This document shows positions 1-5,322 of a stretch of 5,322 nt of DNA, in pieces. Under the pieces are notes generated by a model. That model ran no database searches and was not told the DNA's origin. It was given only the letters and a program-made list of their open reading frames with translations. This stretch comes from Deltaproteobacteria bacterium (lineage in GTDB: Bacteria; Myxococcota_A; UBA9160; SZUA-336), in NCBI GenBank assembly GCA_030665705.1, contig DAOUZG010000153.1, positions 1-5,322 of the forward strand, read 5' to 3'. Every line of letters starts with the position of its first letter. Positions within the stretch are counted from its first letter, which is position 1. The translations under genes and the position numbers were made by a program.

Positions 1-415
1 GTGCTGCCGCCAGGGCGTAGCCGCCGCCCGAGCCGATGGCGGCAACCCCGTCGTCCGGCTCGATCACGTCGCCGTTCCCCGAGATCAGAAGCGTTTCCCT
101 CGCATCCGCGACGATGAGGAGCGCCTCCAGGCGCCGCAGACTCCGGTCGGTTCGCCAGTCCTTGGCCAGCTCCACGGATGCGCGGCGCAACGCACCCCCG
201 AACTCTTCCAGCTTCCGTTCAAAGCGCTCCGCGAGCGCAAGGGAATCGGCCGTGGAGCCTGCGAAGCCGGCCAGAACGCGCCCGCCGGAAAGCCTGTGGA
301 TCTTGCGTGCCGCCTGCTTGACCACGGTCTGGCCGAAGGTGATCTGCCCGTCGCCCGCCAGCGCGACCTGCTCGCCGCGACGGACGGCAATCACCGTGGT
401 TCCACGGAACTCCAT
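1..415 (-). CDS. hslV: HslV, ATP-dependent protease peptidase subunit (3' end cut by window edge)
   Basis: HslV is the proteasome-like threonine peptidase of the cytoplasmic HslUV protease; its double ring is fed by the HslU ATPase. The 138 visible codons show the family signature: [10 protein letters not shown] at the N terminus, AGDGQITFG near residues 20-28, the conserved lysine of the active site (residue 38, Lys33 in mature numbering), [34 protein letters not shown] and [13 protein letters not shown]. The catalytic residue is expected to be Thr6, so a five-residue propeptide (MEFRG) must be removed, as in Thermotoga-type HslV; E. coli HslV only loses Met. The start is fixed by an ideal Shine-Dalgarno sequence five bases upstream. 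Full HslV proteins have about 175-180 residues, so roughly 40 C-terminal residues lie outside. It is last of four tightly spaced genes, and hslU should follow. The usual GGPY is GGGY here, a position that varies in the family. Identification is very secure. Confidence 0.97.
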   Translation of the reverse strand, partial: MEFRGTTVIAVRRGEQVALAGDGQITFGQTVVKQAARKIHRLSGGRVLAGFAGSTADSLALAERFERKLEEFGGALRRASVELAKDWRTDRSLRRLEALLIVADARETLLISGNGDVIEPDDGVAAIGSGGGYALAAA

Positions 416-420
416 GACCG

Positions 421-428
421 TCACCTCC
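421..428 (-). promoter_or_regulatory. Ideal ribosome-binding site of hslV overlapping the xerC stop codon
   Basis: On the minus strand the bases read GGAGGTGA, an eight-base match to the standard 16S anti-Shine-Dalgarno sequence, five bases before the hslV ATG. Its last three bases are the TGA stop of xerC. Ribosomes ending xerC would stop on the hslV ribosome-binding site, which suggests coupled translation and also strong independent initiation. It is the best ribosome-binding site in the window. Confidence 0.85.
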
Positions 429-1326
429 CCCGTGCCCGAGGATGGGCCTGTCGGTAGACCCGCGTCAGCCGCTCCGTCGATACGTGGGTATAGCGCTGGG
501 TCGTGGACAGACGCGCGTGGCCCAGCAACTCCTGGATCGAGCGGAGATCCACATCGGCGTCCAGGAGGTGCGTCGCGTAGCTGTGTCGGAGCGCATGCGG
601 GCTCGCATGCCGGCCGATTCCTGCCTCCAGGAGCCGGCGGCGGAGTAACTTGCGCACCCCCCTCTCCGAGAGACGGCCGCGCCGTGCGTTCAGAAAGAGC
701 GGCTCCGGGAGGAGGCCGGGCCGGCGCCGCGGTTCGAGGTAAGCCTGGAGCGACCGAACCGCCTTGCCGGGCACGGGCACCACACGCTCACGCCCCCCCT
801 TTCCCCGAACACGGACCTCCCGCCGCTCGCCATCGAAGTCCCGGACCGAGAGGCTCACCAGCTCCCCGACGCGCAGGCCCGTTCCGTAGAGCACGTCGAA
901 GATTGCGCGGTCGCGCAGCGCGACCAGCTCGGGACGGTCCCGGCCGGGCTGCACTTCGATCAGCCGTTCACAGTCCTCGGCCCCGAGGGGCCCGGGAAGC
1001 CGGCGCTCGGGTCGGGGACCCGGCAGGCCCTCGGTCGGGTCGCGCGAGATCGCGCCCGTACGCACGCGGAATCGGAAAAACGCCCTCAGGGCCGCCAGCT
1101 TCCGGTTTCGGGTCGAGGGCTTGTGCGTACGGTGAAACCGCGCCAGGTAGAGCCGGACACCCAGTGGATCGAGCCGATCGAGGCCACCGGCACGCTCGGC
1201 TTCCGCCGACCCTGCCAGCCTCTCGACCTCGCGCGTGTAGGCCCGCACGGTGTGTGTCGAGCAGGCCCGTTCGCTCACCAGGTACCGGTGGAACGACCGC
1301 ACCGCCTCGACGTCAGCCGGCGTCAT
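421..1326 (-). CDS. xerC: XerC, site-specific tyrosine recombinase
   Basis: XerC acts with XerD at the chromosomal dif site to resolve chromosome dimers at division. The 301-residue length is normal for Xer proteins. The N-terminal SAM-like core-binding domain spans about residues 5-90 (ending in [13 protein letters not shown]), and the catalytic domain spans about 112-297. All six catalytic residues are visible: Arg152 in TGLRVGEL, Lys176 in [11 protein letters not shown], His244 and Arg247 in [12 protein letters not shown], His270 in [11 protein letters not shown], and the nucleophile Tyr279 in QRYTHVS. The ATG overlaps the trmFO stop as ATGA, and GGAG at 1332-1335 lies five bases upstream, so the start is well supported. 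Its place between trmFO and hslV is the classical xerC position, which argues for XerC rather than XerD or a phage or integron integrase. No dif-like site is recognised in the window. It appears intact. Confidence 0.95.
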   Translation of the reverse strand: MTPADVEAVRSFHRYLVSERACSTHTVRAYTREVERLAGSAEAERAGGLDRLDPLGVRLYLARFHRTHKPSTRNRKLAALRAFFRFRVRTGAISRDPTEGLPGPRPERRLPGPLGAEDCERLIEVQPGRDRPELVALRDRAIFDVLYGTGLRVGELVSLSVRDFDGERREVRVRGKGGRERVVPVPGKAVRSLQAYLEPRRRPGLLPEPLFLNARRGRLSERGVRKLLRRRLLEAGIGRHASPHALRHSYATHLLDADVDLRSIQELLGHARLSTTQRYTHVSTERLTRVYRQAHPRARGR

Positions 1327-2660
1327 GCCGGCTCCGGTTCCACCGCGCTCCGGTAGGCCTCGAGATCCTGCAGCGCCCGATGGCTCATCCGGAGGTTGCG
1401 GTCGCGCCGGGGAAGCTTGGGGGCCCGCGAACCGAGCGCTGGAAACAGCCCGAAGTTCATGTTCATCGGTTGGAAGGTCTTGGGGTTCGCCTGCATGAGG
1501 TAGGAGGTGAGCGCACCCAGCGCCGTCGTTGCAGGGGGAAGCGGGGCTTGGTCACCGCGTGCCCGGAACGCGACGTGGATCCCCACGAGAGCCCCGACCG
1601 CAGCCGACTCGACGTAGCCCTCCACCCCTACGATCTGACCGGCGAAAAACAGGCCCCGGCGCCGGCGGTGTTCCAGGTGAGGGGTGAGGAGGGTCGGGGA
1701 GCGGACAAAGGTGTTGCGGTGGACCGACCCGAAGCGAGCGAAGACGGCCTTCTCCATCCCGGGAAGCATCCGAAGGGTCCGCTTCTGCTCGCCGATTCGC
1801 ATGCGGGTCTGGAACCCGACGAGGTTGTAGAGGGTCCCGATTTTATCCTCCTGGCGAAGCTGCACGACCGCAAAGGGAGTCTCGCCCGTTTGCGGGTCGG
1901 TCAGACCGACGGGTTTGAGGGGACCAAACGCCAGCGTGTCGGGTCCACGACGGATCATCACCTCGACGGGGAGGCAACCCTCGAAGTAGAGCGCGGCCTC
2001 GAAGCGGTGCAGCGGCACGGTCTCGGCTCGCCGGATCTCGTCGATGAAGCGGTAGTACTCCTCCCGGTTGAGGGGAATGTTCAAATAATCCCCCTCCCCC
2101 TCCTCGTAGCGCGACGCTCGGAACATCCGTTCGAGATCGAGGCTGTCTCGGTAGACGATCGGGCTGATCGAGTCGTAGAAGTAGAGCGAGCTGCCGCACA
2201 GGTCCTGGATCTCCTGCGCCAGACGCGGCGAGGTGAGGGGCCCCGTGGCAAGGACCACGAGGCCGCTCGGGATCTCGGTGACCTCCTCACGCACGACCTC
2301 GATTCGAGGCTCCGCGAGAATCCGCTCGCTCACTCCCCCCGCGAACAGAGCCCGGTCCACCGCGAGGGCTTTCCCCGCGGGCACCCGATGCGTGTCGGCC
2401 ACCTCGAGCACGAGGGACCCCACACGCCGCAGCTCTTCATGCAGGAGGCCCACCGCGTTTGCCAGGTCATCGGAGCGGAAGCTGTTGGAGCAGACGAGCT
2501 CCGCGAGCTGATCGGTCGTGTGCGCAGGCGTGGACTGCGGGGGCCGCATCTCGTAGAGGCGCACCGAGACCCCGCGTCGGGCCAGCTGCCAGGCCGCCTC
2601 GCAACCCGCAAGGCCGCCTCCGATCACGGTAACGGGATCGCTCATGGCCCGGGGGAACAT
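1323..2660 (-). CDS. trmFO: TrmFO, folate/FAD-dependent tRNA (uracil-5-)-methyltransferase
   Basis: TrmFO makes m5U54 (ribothymidine) in the T loop of tRNA, using methylenetetrahydrofolate as carbon donor and reduced FAD. The FAD-binding Rossmann motif VIGGGLAGCEAAWQLARRG lies at residues 12-30, followed by LYEMRPP. The two functional cysteines known from the Bacillus enzyme are present: Cys57 in ELVCSNSFRS and Cys229, the proposed catalytic cysteine, in YFEGCLPVEVM. FFAGQIVGVEGYVESAAVG (338-356), near the C-terminal part of the FAD site, and YLMQANPKTFQPMNMNFGL (387-405) are also typical. Length is 445 residues, or 440 from Met6 (ATG at 2643-2645). The upstream ATG at 2660 has AGGG eight bases before it and lies three bases after the dprA stop; the downstream ATG has no ribosome-binding site but gives the usual family N terminus (MSDPVTVIGGG). 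I use the upstream start with low certainty. TrmFO replaces the SAM-dependent TrmA, which fits a non-gammaproteobacterial host. Confidence 0.96.
   Translation of the reverse strand: MFPRAMSDPVTVIGGGLAGCEAAWQLARRGVSVRLYEMRPPQSTPAHTTDQLAELVCSNSFRSDDLANAVGLLHEELRRVGSLVLEVADTHRVPAGKALAVDRALFAGGVSERILAEPRIEVVREEVTEIPSGLVVLATGPLTSPRLAQEIQDLCGSSLYFYDSISPIVYRDSLDLERMFRASRYEEGEGDYLNIPLNREEYYRFIDEIRRAETVPLHRFEAALYFEGCLPVEVMIRRGPDTLAFGPLKPVGLTDPQTGETPFAVVQLRQEDKIGTLYNLVGFQTRMRIGEQKRTLRMLPGMEKAVFARFGSVHRNTFVRSPTLLTPHLEHRRRRGLFFAGQIVGVEGYVESAAVGALVGIHVAFRARGDQAPLPPATTALGALTSYLMQANPKTFQPMNMNFGLFPALGSRAPKLPRRDRNLRMSHRALQDLEAYRSAVEPEPA
1332..1335 (-). promoter_or_regulatory. Ribosome-binding site of xerC
   Basis: GGAG on the minus strand lies five bases before the xerC ATG and inside the last codons of trmFO. 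Together with the ATGA stop/start overlap it supports this xerC start and termination-reinitiation coupling with trmFO. Confidence 0.6.
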
Positions 2661-2663
2661 AGC

Positions 2664-3767
2664 TCACGCCCTGGAGCCTCGGGCCGGGCGCGAGCCACAG
2701 GCGATCCGGCGACCTTCGCGGGTGATCCACCCCTCGAGCTCGAGATCGACCAGGAGCGCCGCCACGCGGGCGGGGGGAAGCCCGAGCTCTCCGACCAGCT
2801 CATCCGGGCCACAGGGACCCCTCTGGACCCGTCGGAAGATCCGACCTCCGTCCCCCTCGGGAAGCGGCCCGAGCTCGGAGGCTGGCCCCGGGGGAGGCCA
2901 GCCGAGCCGCCCGAGTGCTGCGGCCACCGTGTCGTCTTCGTCGATGACCGCAATCGCACCGTCCACGAGGAGTCGGTTCGAGCCCCGGCACGCGTCGGTG
3001 TCGACGGGGCCGGGGACGACCAGGACATCCCGGCCCTGGTCGGCCGCGTGCCGTGCGGTCCAGAGTGAGCCACTCCGCTCACGCGCCTCGACGATCAGAG
3101 TTGCGCGGGAGAGCCCGCTGATGAGCCTGTTGCGATCCGGGAAGTGGTAGGTCCGCGGCGAGGTGCCGGGTGGCTGCTCCGAGAGCCACGCCCCTCCCTG
3201 CCGCAGGATGCGGCGCGCGAGAGGACGGTTGCCGGCCGGCCCGGGCCGGTCCAGGCCGCTTGCGAGAACCGCGACGGTTCCGGCGCCCGCATCGAGCGCG
3301 CCGGCGTGGGCTGCTGCGTCGATTCCGTAGGCGAGCCCGCTGACCACGACCGCGCCGGCACGCGCCAGCGCCGCCGAGAAGCGTCGGGCGACCTCACGCC
3401 CCCGCGGGGTCGCCCGACGCGACCCGACCACCGAGACGAAGGGGCCCTCCGGCAGATGCCCCCGCAGGTAGAGCAAGACCGGAGGATCGGAAATCTCGAG
3501 AAGCAGAGGCGGAAAGCGGGGACTTCCCTGCAGCAGGAGCTCGAGCCCGACCTCCCGTGCTCGTGCCAGCTCCCCCCGCGCCCGACGAAGGTCGGGGCCC
3601 CGAGATAGGTGAACGGTTGCGCTGAGGGAGCCGGCCGCGCCGAGATTGGCCACCGAGCGGCCGAAGATCCGCTCGGGCGTCCCGAACAGGCGGAGAAGGT
3701 CGCGGGCCTGCGTCCGCCTCAGGCCAGGGGTATCGCGGAGGGCGATCCAGAGCGCGGGGTCTTCCAC
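2664..3767 (-). CDS. dprA: DprA, DNA-processing protein A (RecA loader on single-stranded DNA)
   Basis: DprA binds single-stranded DNA in the cytoplasm and loads RecA during natural transformation; many species without known competence also carry it. The 367-residue protein shows an N-terminal SAM/helix-hairpin-like region (about 1-45), a Rossmann core (about 80-285) and a C-terminal winged-helix domain (about 308-356, ending in LVDLELEGWITREG). Core signatures are VVGSRRATPRG (113-123), SGLAYGIDAAAH (143-154), LSEQPPGTSP, HFPDRNRLISGLS (208-220), SGSLWTARHAADQGR (232-246), VPGP (251-254) and GSNRLLVDGA. The start is GTG, supported by GAGG six bases upstream (3774-3777). It is first in the operon, with the trmFO start 3 or 18 bases after its stop. 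One oddity is that the segment after the 'GLDR' strand reads GLDRPGPAGN, where family members usually have a Tyr-Pro before the Asn. Competence cannot be inferred from this gene alone. Confidence 0.95.
   Translation of the reverse strand: MEDPALWIALRDTPGLRRTQARDLLRLFGTPERIFGRSVANLGAAGSLSATVHLSRGPDLRRARGELARAREVGLELLLQGSPRFPPLLLEISDPPVLLYLRGHLPEGPFVSVVGSRRATPRGREVARRFSAALARAGAVVVSGLAYGIDAAAHAGALDAGAGTVAVLASGLDRPGPAGNRPLARRILRQGGAWLSEQPPGTSPRTYHFPDRNRLISGLSRATLIVEARERSGSLWTARHAADQGRDVLVVPGPVDTDACRGSNRLLVDGAIAVIDEDDTVAAALGRLGWPPPGPASELGPLPEGDGGRIFRRVQRGPCGPDELVGELGLPPARVAALLVDLELEGWITREGRRIACGSRPARGSRA
2669..2672 (-). promoter_or_regulatory. Weak ribosome-binding site favouring the upstream trmFO start
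   Basis: AGGG on the minus strand, inside the final codons of dprA, lies eight bases before the ATG at 2660. No purine-rich motif precedes the alternative ATG at 2645, where the upstream bases are C-rich. This is the only sequence signal that separates the two possible trmFO starts, and it is weak. Confidence 0.35.
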
Positions 3768-3773
3768 CGTCCG

Positions 3774-3780
3774 CCTCTCC
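3774..3780 (-). promoter_or_regulatory. Ribosome-binding site of dprA (supports the GTG start)
   Basis: The minus strand reads GGAGAGG, ending six bases before the GTG codon at 3767-3765. This supports GTG as the true dprA start; the protein from there also has the normal family N terminus. Confidence 0.65.
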
Positions 3781-3781
3781 G

Positions 3782-3800
3782 GGACCCATCGGTGAGGTCC
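3782..3800. repeat. Small inverted repeat in the divergent intergenic region
   Basis: GGACC at 3782-3786 and GGTCC at 3796-3800 are perfect inverted arms around a 9-base spacer. The repeat could be an operator half-site pair or a small hairpin in the dprA leader. With only five bases per arm in GC-rich DNA, chance is a real possibility. Confidence 0.25.
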
Positions 3801-3819
3801 GGTACCCTAGCACGCTCCG

Positions 3820-4518
3820 ATGCTGAAGACCGTTCGCCTTTCGAACCGCGCCCTCCTTCTGCCGTGCGTACTCCCCTACGGGGTCTACATCGGGATCGCC
3901 TCGCTCCCCGACGACTGGCTGAGCCCGGAGCTCGACTATCTCGTACGCCTGGTCGGGACCGGCGCCGCTCTTGCGTGGGCGTGGCGCCGGTACCCGAAGC
4001 TGCGCGGCCCGAGAGGGGCAGCGGGCTCGGCCGCGACCGGTGTGCTCGCGGGAGCCCTGGGGATGGTGCTGTGGGTTGTCCTGATTTCTCCCTTCGCGCC
4101 GCCCCACGCGGCCCCCATGAGCGCAGCCGCCGTCGGCCTGCGGCTGCTCGCCGCGACCCTCCTCGTGCCGCTTTTCGAGGAGATTCTGATGCGCGGCTAC
4201 GTCCTGCGCCTGACGCTCCAGTGGGAGGAGGCTCGTCGGGCAGGTGCCCAGGATCCGCTCGCGGAGGTGCTTGATCAGCGCTCGATCCTCGAGGTGGAGC
4301 CGGGGGCATGGACGACGATGGCCGTGGGCGTCTCGACGCTCCTGTTCACGCTCGGGCACTCGCCACACGAGTGGGTCGCCGCCCTCGCCTACGGTGTCTT
4401 GATGGCTGCGCTCTGGGTCCGGCGGCGGGACCTCCTCTCGTGCGTCGTGGCTCACGCGACCACAAACCTGGCGCTGGGGCTCTACGTCGTGGCCACGGGC
4501 TCCTGGGAGCTCTGGTAG
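3820..4518 (+). CDS. CPBP family (CAAX protease/Abi) intramembrane glutamic endopeptidase
   Basis: This 232-residue multi-pass membrane protein is a predicted intramembrane protease related to eukaryotic Rce1. About seven hydrophobic segments are visible (about 10-28, 38-56, 71-93, 101-122, 163-181, 184-200 and 205-226). The three family motifs are all present: EExxxR as E120-E121 and R125 (FEEILMRGY), FxxxH as F176 and H180 (FTLGH), and HxxxN as H212 and N216 (HATTN). A charged loop of about 28 residues (135-162) lies between motif 1 and the motif 2 helix. The N terminus (LPYGVYIGIASL, then YLVRLVG and WRRYPKL) resembles, from memory, the CAAX-protease-related subfamily reported near exosortase/PEP-CTERM systems; this is unverified. 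No Shine-Dalgarno sequence precedes the ATG, so the start is less certain or the mRNA is nearly leaderless. It is divergent from dprA and 73 bases upstream of valS. The substrate is unknown. Family call is secure, subfamily is tentative. Confidence 0.88.
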   Translation: MLKTVRLSNRALLLPCVLPYGVYIGIASLPDDWLSPELDYLVRLVGTGAALAWAWRRYPKLRGPRGAAGSAATGVLAGALGMVLWVVLISPFAPPHAAPMSAAAVGLRLLAATLLVPLFEEILMRGYVLRLTLQWEEARRAGAQDPLAEVLDQRSILEVEPGAWTTMAVGVSTLLFTLGHSPHEWVAALAYGVLMAALWVRRRDLLSCVVAHATTNLALGLYVVATGSWELW

Positions 4519-4520
4519 GA

Positions 4521-4550
4521 CGGCCGGGACTGGCCGAAGGCGCGTGCGCC
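4521..4550 (+). other. Two tandem small GC hairpins between the CPBP gene and valS
   Basis: CGGCC at 4521-4525 pairs with GGCCG at 4532-4536 around a 6-base loop. GGCG at 4539-4542 pairs with CGCC at 4547-4550 around CGTG. No T-run follows, so these are not a classical intrinsic terminator. They could weakly attenuate read-through or shape the valS leader. The 73-base gap shows no T-box-like structure and no strong promoter that I can point to. Confidence 0.25.
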
Positions 4551-4575
4551 CTCTACCCCTATCTCGCCAAGAGCG

Positions 4576-4580
4576 GGAGG
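4576..4580 (+). promoter_or_regulatory. Ribosome-binding site of valS
   Basis: GGAGG lies 11 bases before the ATG at 4592, a rather long spacing. An in-frame TAA at 4586-4588 rules out any earlier start for valS, so this ATG is the first possible one. Confidence 0.5.
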
Positions 4581-4591
4581 GTGCCTAAGCG

Positions 4592-5322
4592 ATGAAAGAG
4601 ATCCCGACGCGCTACGACCACCGATCTGCAGAAACGCGATGGCGCGCGGTCTGGGAGGAGTCGGGGATTCACCGCTGGGATCCCGCGCGGTCGCGCGAGG
4701 AGACGTTCGTCGTCGACACCCCGCCGCCCACCGTCTCCGGATCTCTGCATGTGGGTCACGTCTTCAGCTACACGCACACCGACGTGCTCGTGCGCTATCA
4801 GCGGATGCGCGGCCGGAACATCGCCTACCCGATGGGATGGGACGACAATGGGCTGCCCACCGAGCGCCGCGTGCAGAACCTCTTCGGGATCCGCCCGAAC
4901 CCGAGGCTCGCCTACGACCCCAGCTGGAAGCCGCGCCGAGACAAGCCCAAGAAGGAGAAGATCGAGGAGGTTTCGCGCCAGAACTTCACTGAGGCTTGCG
5001 AGCTCGTCACGCAGGAGGACGAGGTTGCCTTCGAAGAGCTGTGGCGGCACCTGGGGCTGTCGGTGGACTGGACGTTGCTGGATGCGACGATTAACGAGCA
5101 CTGCCGGCGGCTCGCCCAGCTCTCCTTCCTGGATCTGGTGAACAAGGGCGAGGTGTACCAGACGCTGGCGCCCACGGCGTGGGACGTCGATGACCGCACG
5201 GCCATCGCCCAGGCCGAGACCGAGGACCGCGAGTGCCCCGGCTCCTACCACGACATCCGGTTCGGTATCGAGGAGGGGGGATCGTTCGTGATCTCCACCA
5301 CCCGGCCAGAGCTTCTAGGCGC
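4592..5322 (+). CDS. valS: Valine--tRNA ligase, alternative (actinobacterial-like) type, 3' part beyond window
   Basis: ValRS is a class I aminoacyl-tRNA synthetase that charges tRNA-Val in the cytoplasm and edits misactivated threonine. The 243 visible codons cover the N-terminal catalytic half and the start of the CP1 editing domain. PPPTVSGSLHVGHVFSYTHTD (44-64) carries the HIGH motif as HVGH at 53-56. GWDDNGLPTERRVQN (82-96) follows, then RQNFTEACELVTQEDEVAFE, LWRHLGLSVDW and AQAETEDRECPGSYH. VISTTRPELLGA at the edge opens the editing domain. GWDDNGLPTE, instead of the GTDHAGIATQ of E. coli ValRS, marks the divergent ValS form common in Actinobacteria and found in scattered other lineages. 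IleRS is less likely because the family text matches this ValS type throughout. The N terminus is normal (IPTRYDHRSAETRWRAVWEE). About 600 further residues, including the KMSKS motif, should lie to the right. Confidence 0.93.
   Translation, partial: MKEIPTRYDHRSAETRWRAVWEESGIHRWDPARSREETFVVDTPPPTVSGSLHVGHVFSYTHTDVLVRYQRMRGRNIAYPMGWDDNGLPTERRVQNLFGIRPNPRLAYDPSWKPRRDKPKKEKIEEVSRQNFTEACELVTQEDEVAFEELWRHLGLSVDWTLLDATINEHCRRLAQLSFLDLVNKGEVYQTLAPTAWDVDDRTAIAQAETEDRECPGSYHDIRFGIEEGGSFVISTTRPELLG

Larger units (their letters stand above)
3768..3819. promoter_or_regulatory. Divergent intergenic region with likely promoters for the dprA operon and the CPBP gene
   Basis: These 52 bases separate two divergent start codons, so promoters for both directions must lie here or reach into the genes. 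TACCCT at 3803-3808 fits a TAnnnT-type -10 element on the plus strand. TAGGGT, read from 3809 to 3804, fits the same pattern on the minus strand. No good -35 hexamer is visible on either strand. The minus-strand element would give a leader of roughly 30 bases ending with the dprA ribosome-binding site. The plus-strand element would put transcription start only a few bases before the ATG at 3820, giving a nearly leaderless mRNA. The region being promoter-bearing is likely; the exact elements are guesses. Confidence 0.45.

Noticed and set aside
421..1326. The tyrosine recombinase considered as an integrase marking a mobile element.
   Set aside because: Its length, motifs and position between trmFO and hslV are those of housekeeping XerC, and no tRNA gene, attachment repeats or phage genes are nearby.
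36..3068. A 1010-codon open frame on the plus strand opposite hslV, xerC, trmFO and dprA.
   Set aside because: It lies antisense to four genes with complete family signatures, is rich in Arg and Pro with low-complexity text, and shows no recognisable domain. Long stop-free antisense frames are common in GC-rich DNA, although its length and survival across changes of phase are notable.
3801..3806. Palindrome GGTACC in the intergenic region, considered as an operator.
   Set aside because: Six-base palindromes are frequent in GC-rich DNA and it has no flanking symmetry; it is only mentioned as part of the promoter region.
3609..4274. A 221-codon open frame on the plus strand crossing the dprA/CPBP gap.
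   Set aside because: It overlaps the start of dprA and most of the CPBP gene in another frame and gives Arg/Pro/Gly-rich text typical of shadow frames.
3394..4455. A 353-codon open frame on the minus strand running across dprA, the intergenic gap and the CPBP gene.
   Set aside because: It overlaps two well-supported genes, crosses the divergent intergenic region, and its translation is charged low-complexity text with no domain.
4559..5251. A 230-codon open frame on the minus strand opposite valS.
   Set aside because: It is antisense to a clear ValS coding region, and its text has no family signature.

Overview
The window is a GC-rich (by eye about two thirds G+C or more), tightly packed, chromosomal housekeeping stretch. 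It holds six protein-coding genes, two of them cut by the window edges. I see no RNA gene, insertion sequence, CRISPR array, phage gene or long repeat.

Minus-strand block (3767 down to 1): dprA, trmFO, xerC and the first 138 codons of hslV follow each other with gaps of a few bases or a 4-base ATGA overlap, and almost certainly form one operon. hslU would be expected just beyond the left edge. This order is a well-known bacterial cluster (dprA-topA-trmFO-xerC-hslV-hslU in many phyla), but here topA is absent from its usual place between dprA and trmFO. The products act in different processes: loading RecA on incoming single-stranded DNA (DprA), folate-dependent m5U54 methylation of tRNA (TrmFO), chromosome-dimer resolution (XerC) and ATP-dependent proteolysis (HslV). 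The link between them is conserved gene order rather than a shared pathway.

Divergent gap (3768-3819): only 52 bases separate the GTG start of dprA from the ATG start of a plus-strand gene. It holds the dprA ribosome-binding site, a small inverted repeat and a weak, nearly symmetrical -10-like element.

Plus-strand block (3820 to 5322): a 232-residue membrane protease of the CPBP (CAAX/Abi) family, then a 73-base gap with two small GC hairpins, then the first 243 codons of valS. The ValS is the divergent 'alternative' type best known from Actinobacteria rather than the E. coli type.

Organism: the folate-dependent TrmFO, the HslV type with a short propeptide, the cluster order and the high GC suggest a high-GC bacterium outside the Gammaproteobacteria, such as a deltaproteobacterial/Myxococcota-like, Acidobacteriota-like or Gemmatimonadota-like lineage. 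This is inference and no phylum is proven. I do not see a convincing new biological system; the observations worth a second look are the missing topA, the possibly exosortase-linked CPBP protease and its unusual translation start, and the alternative ValS.
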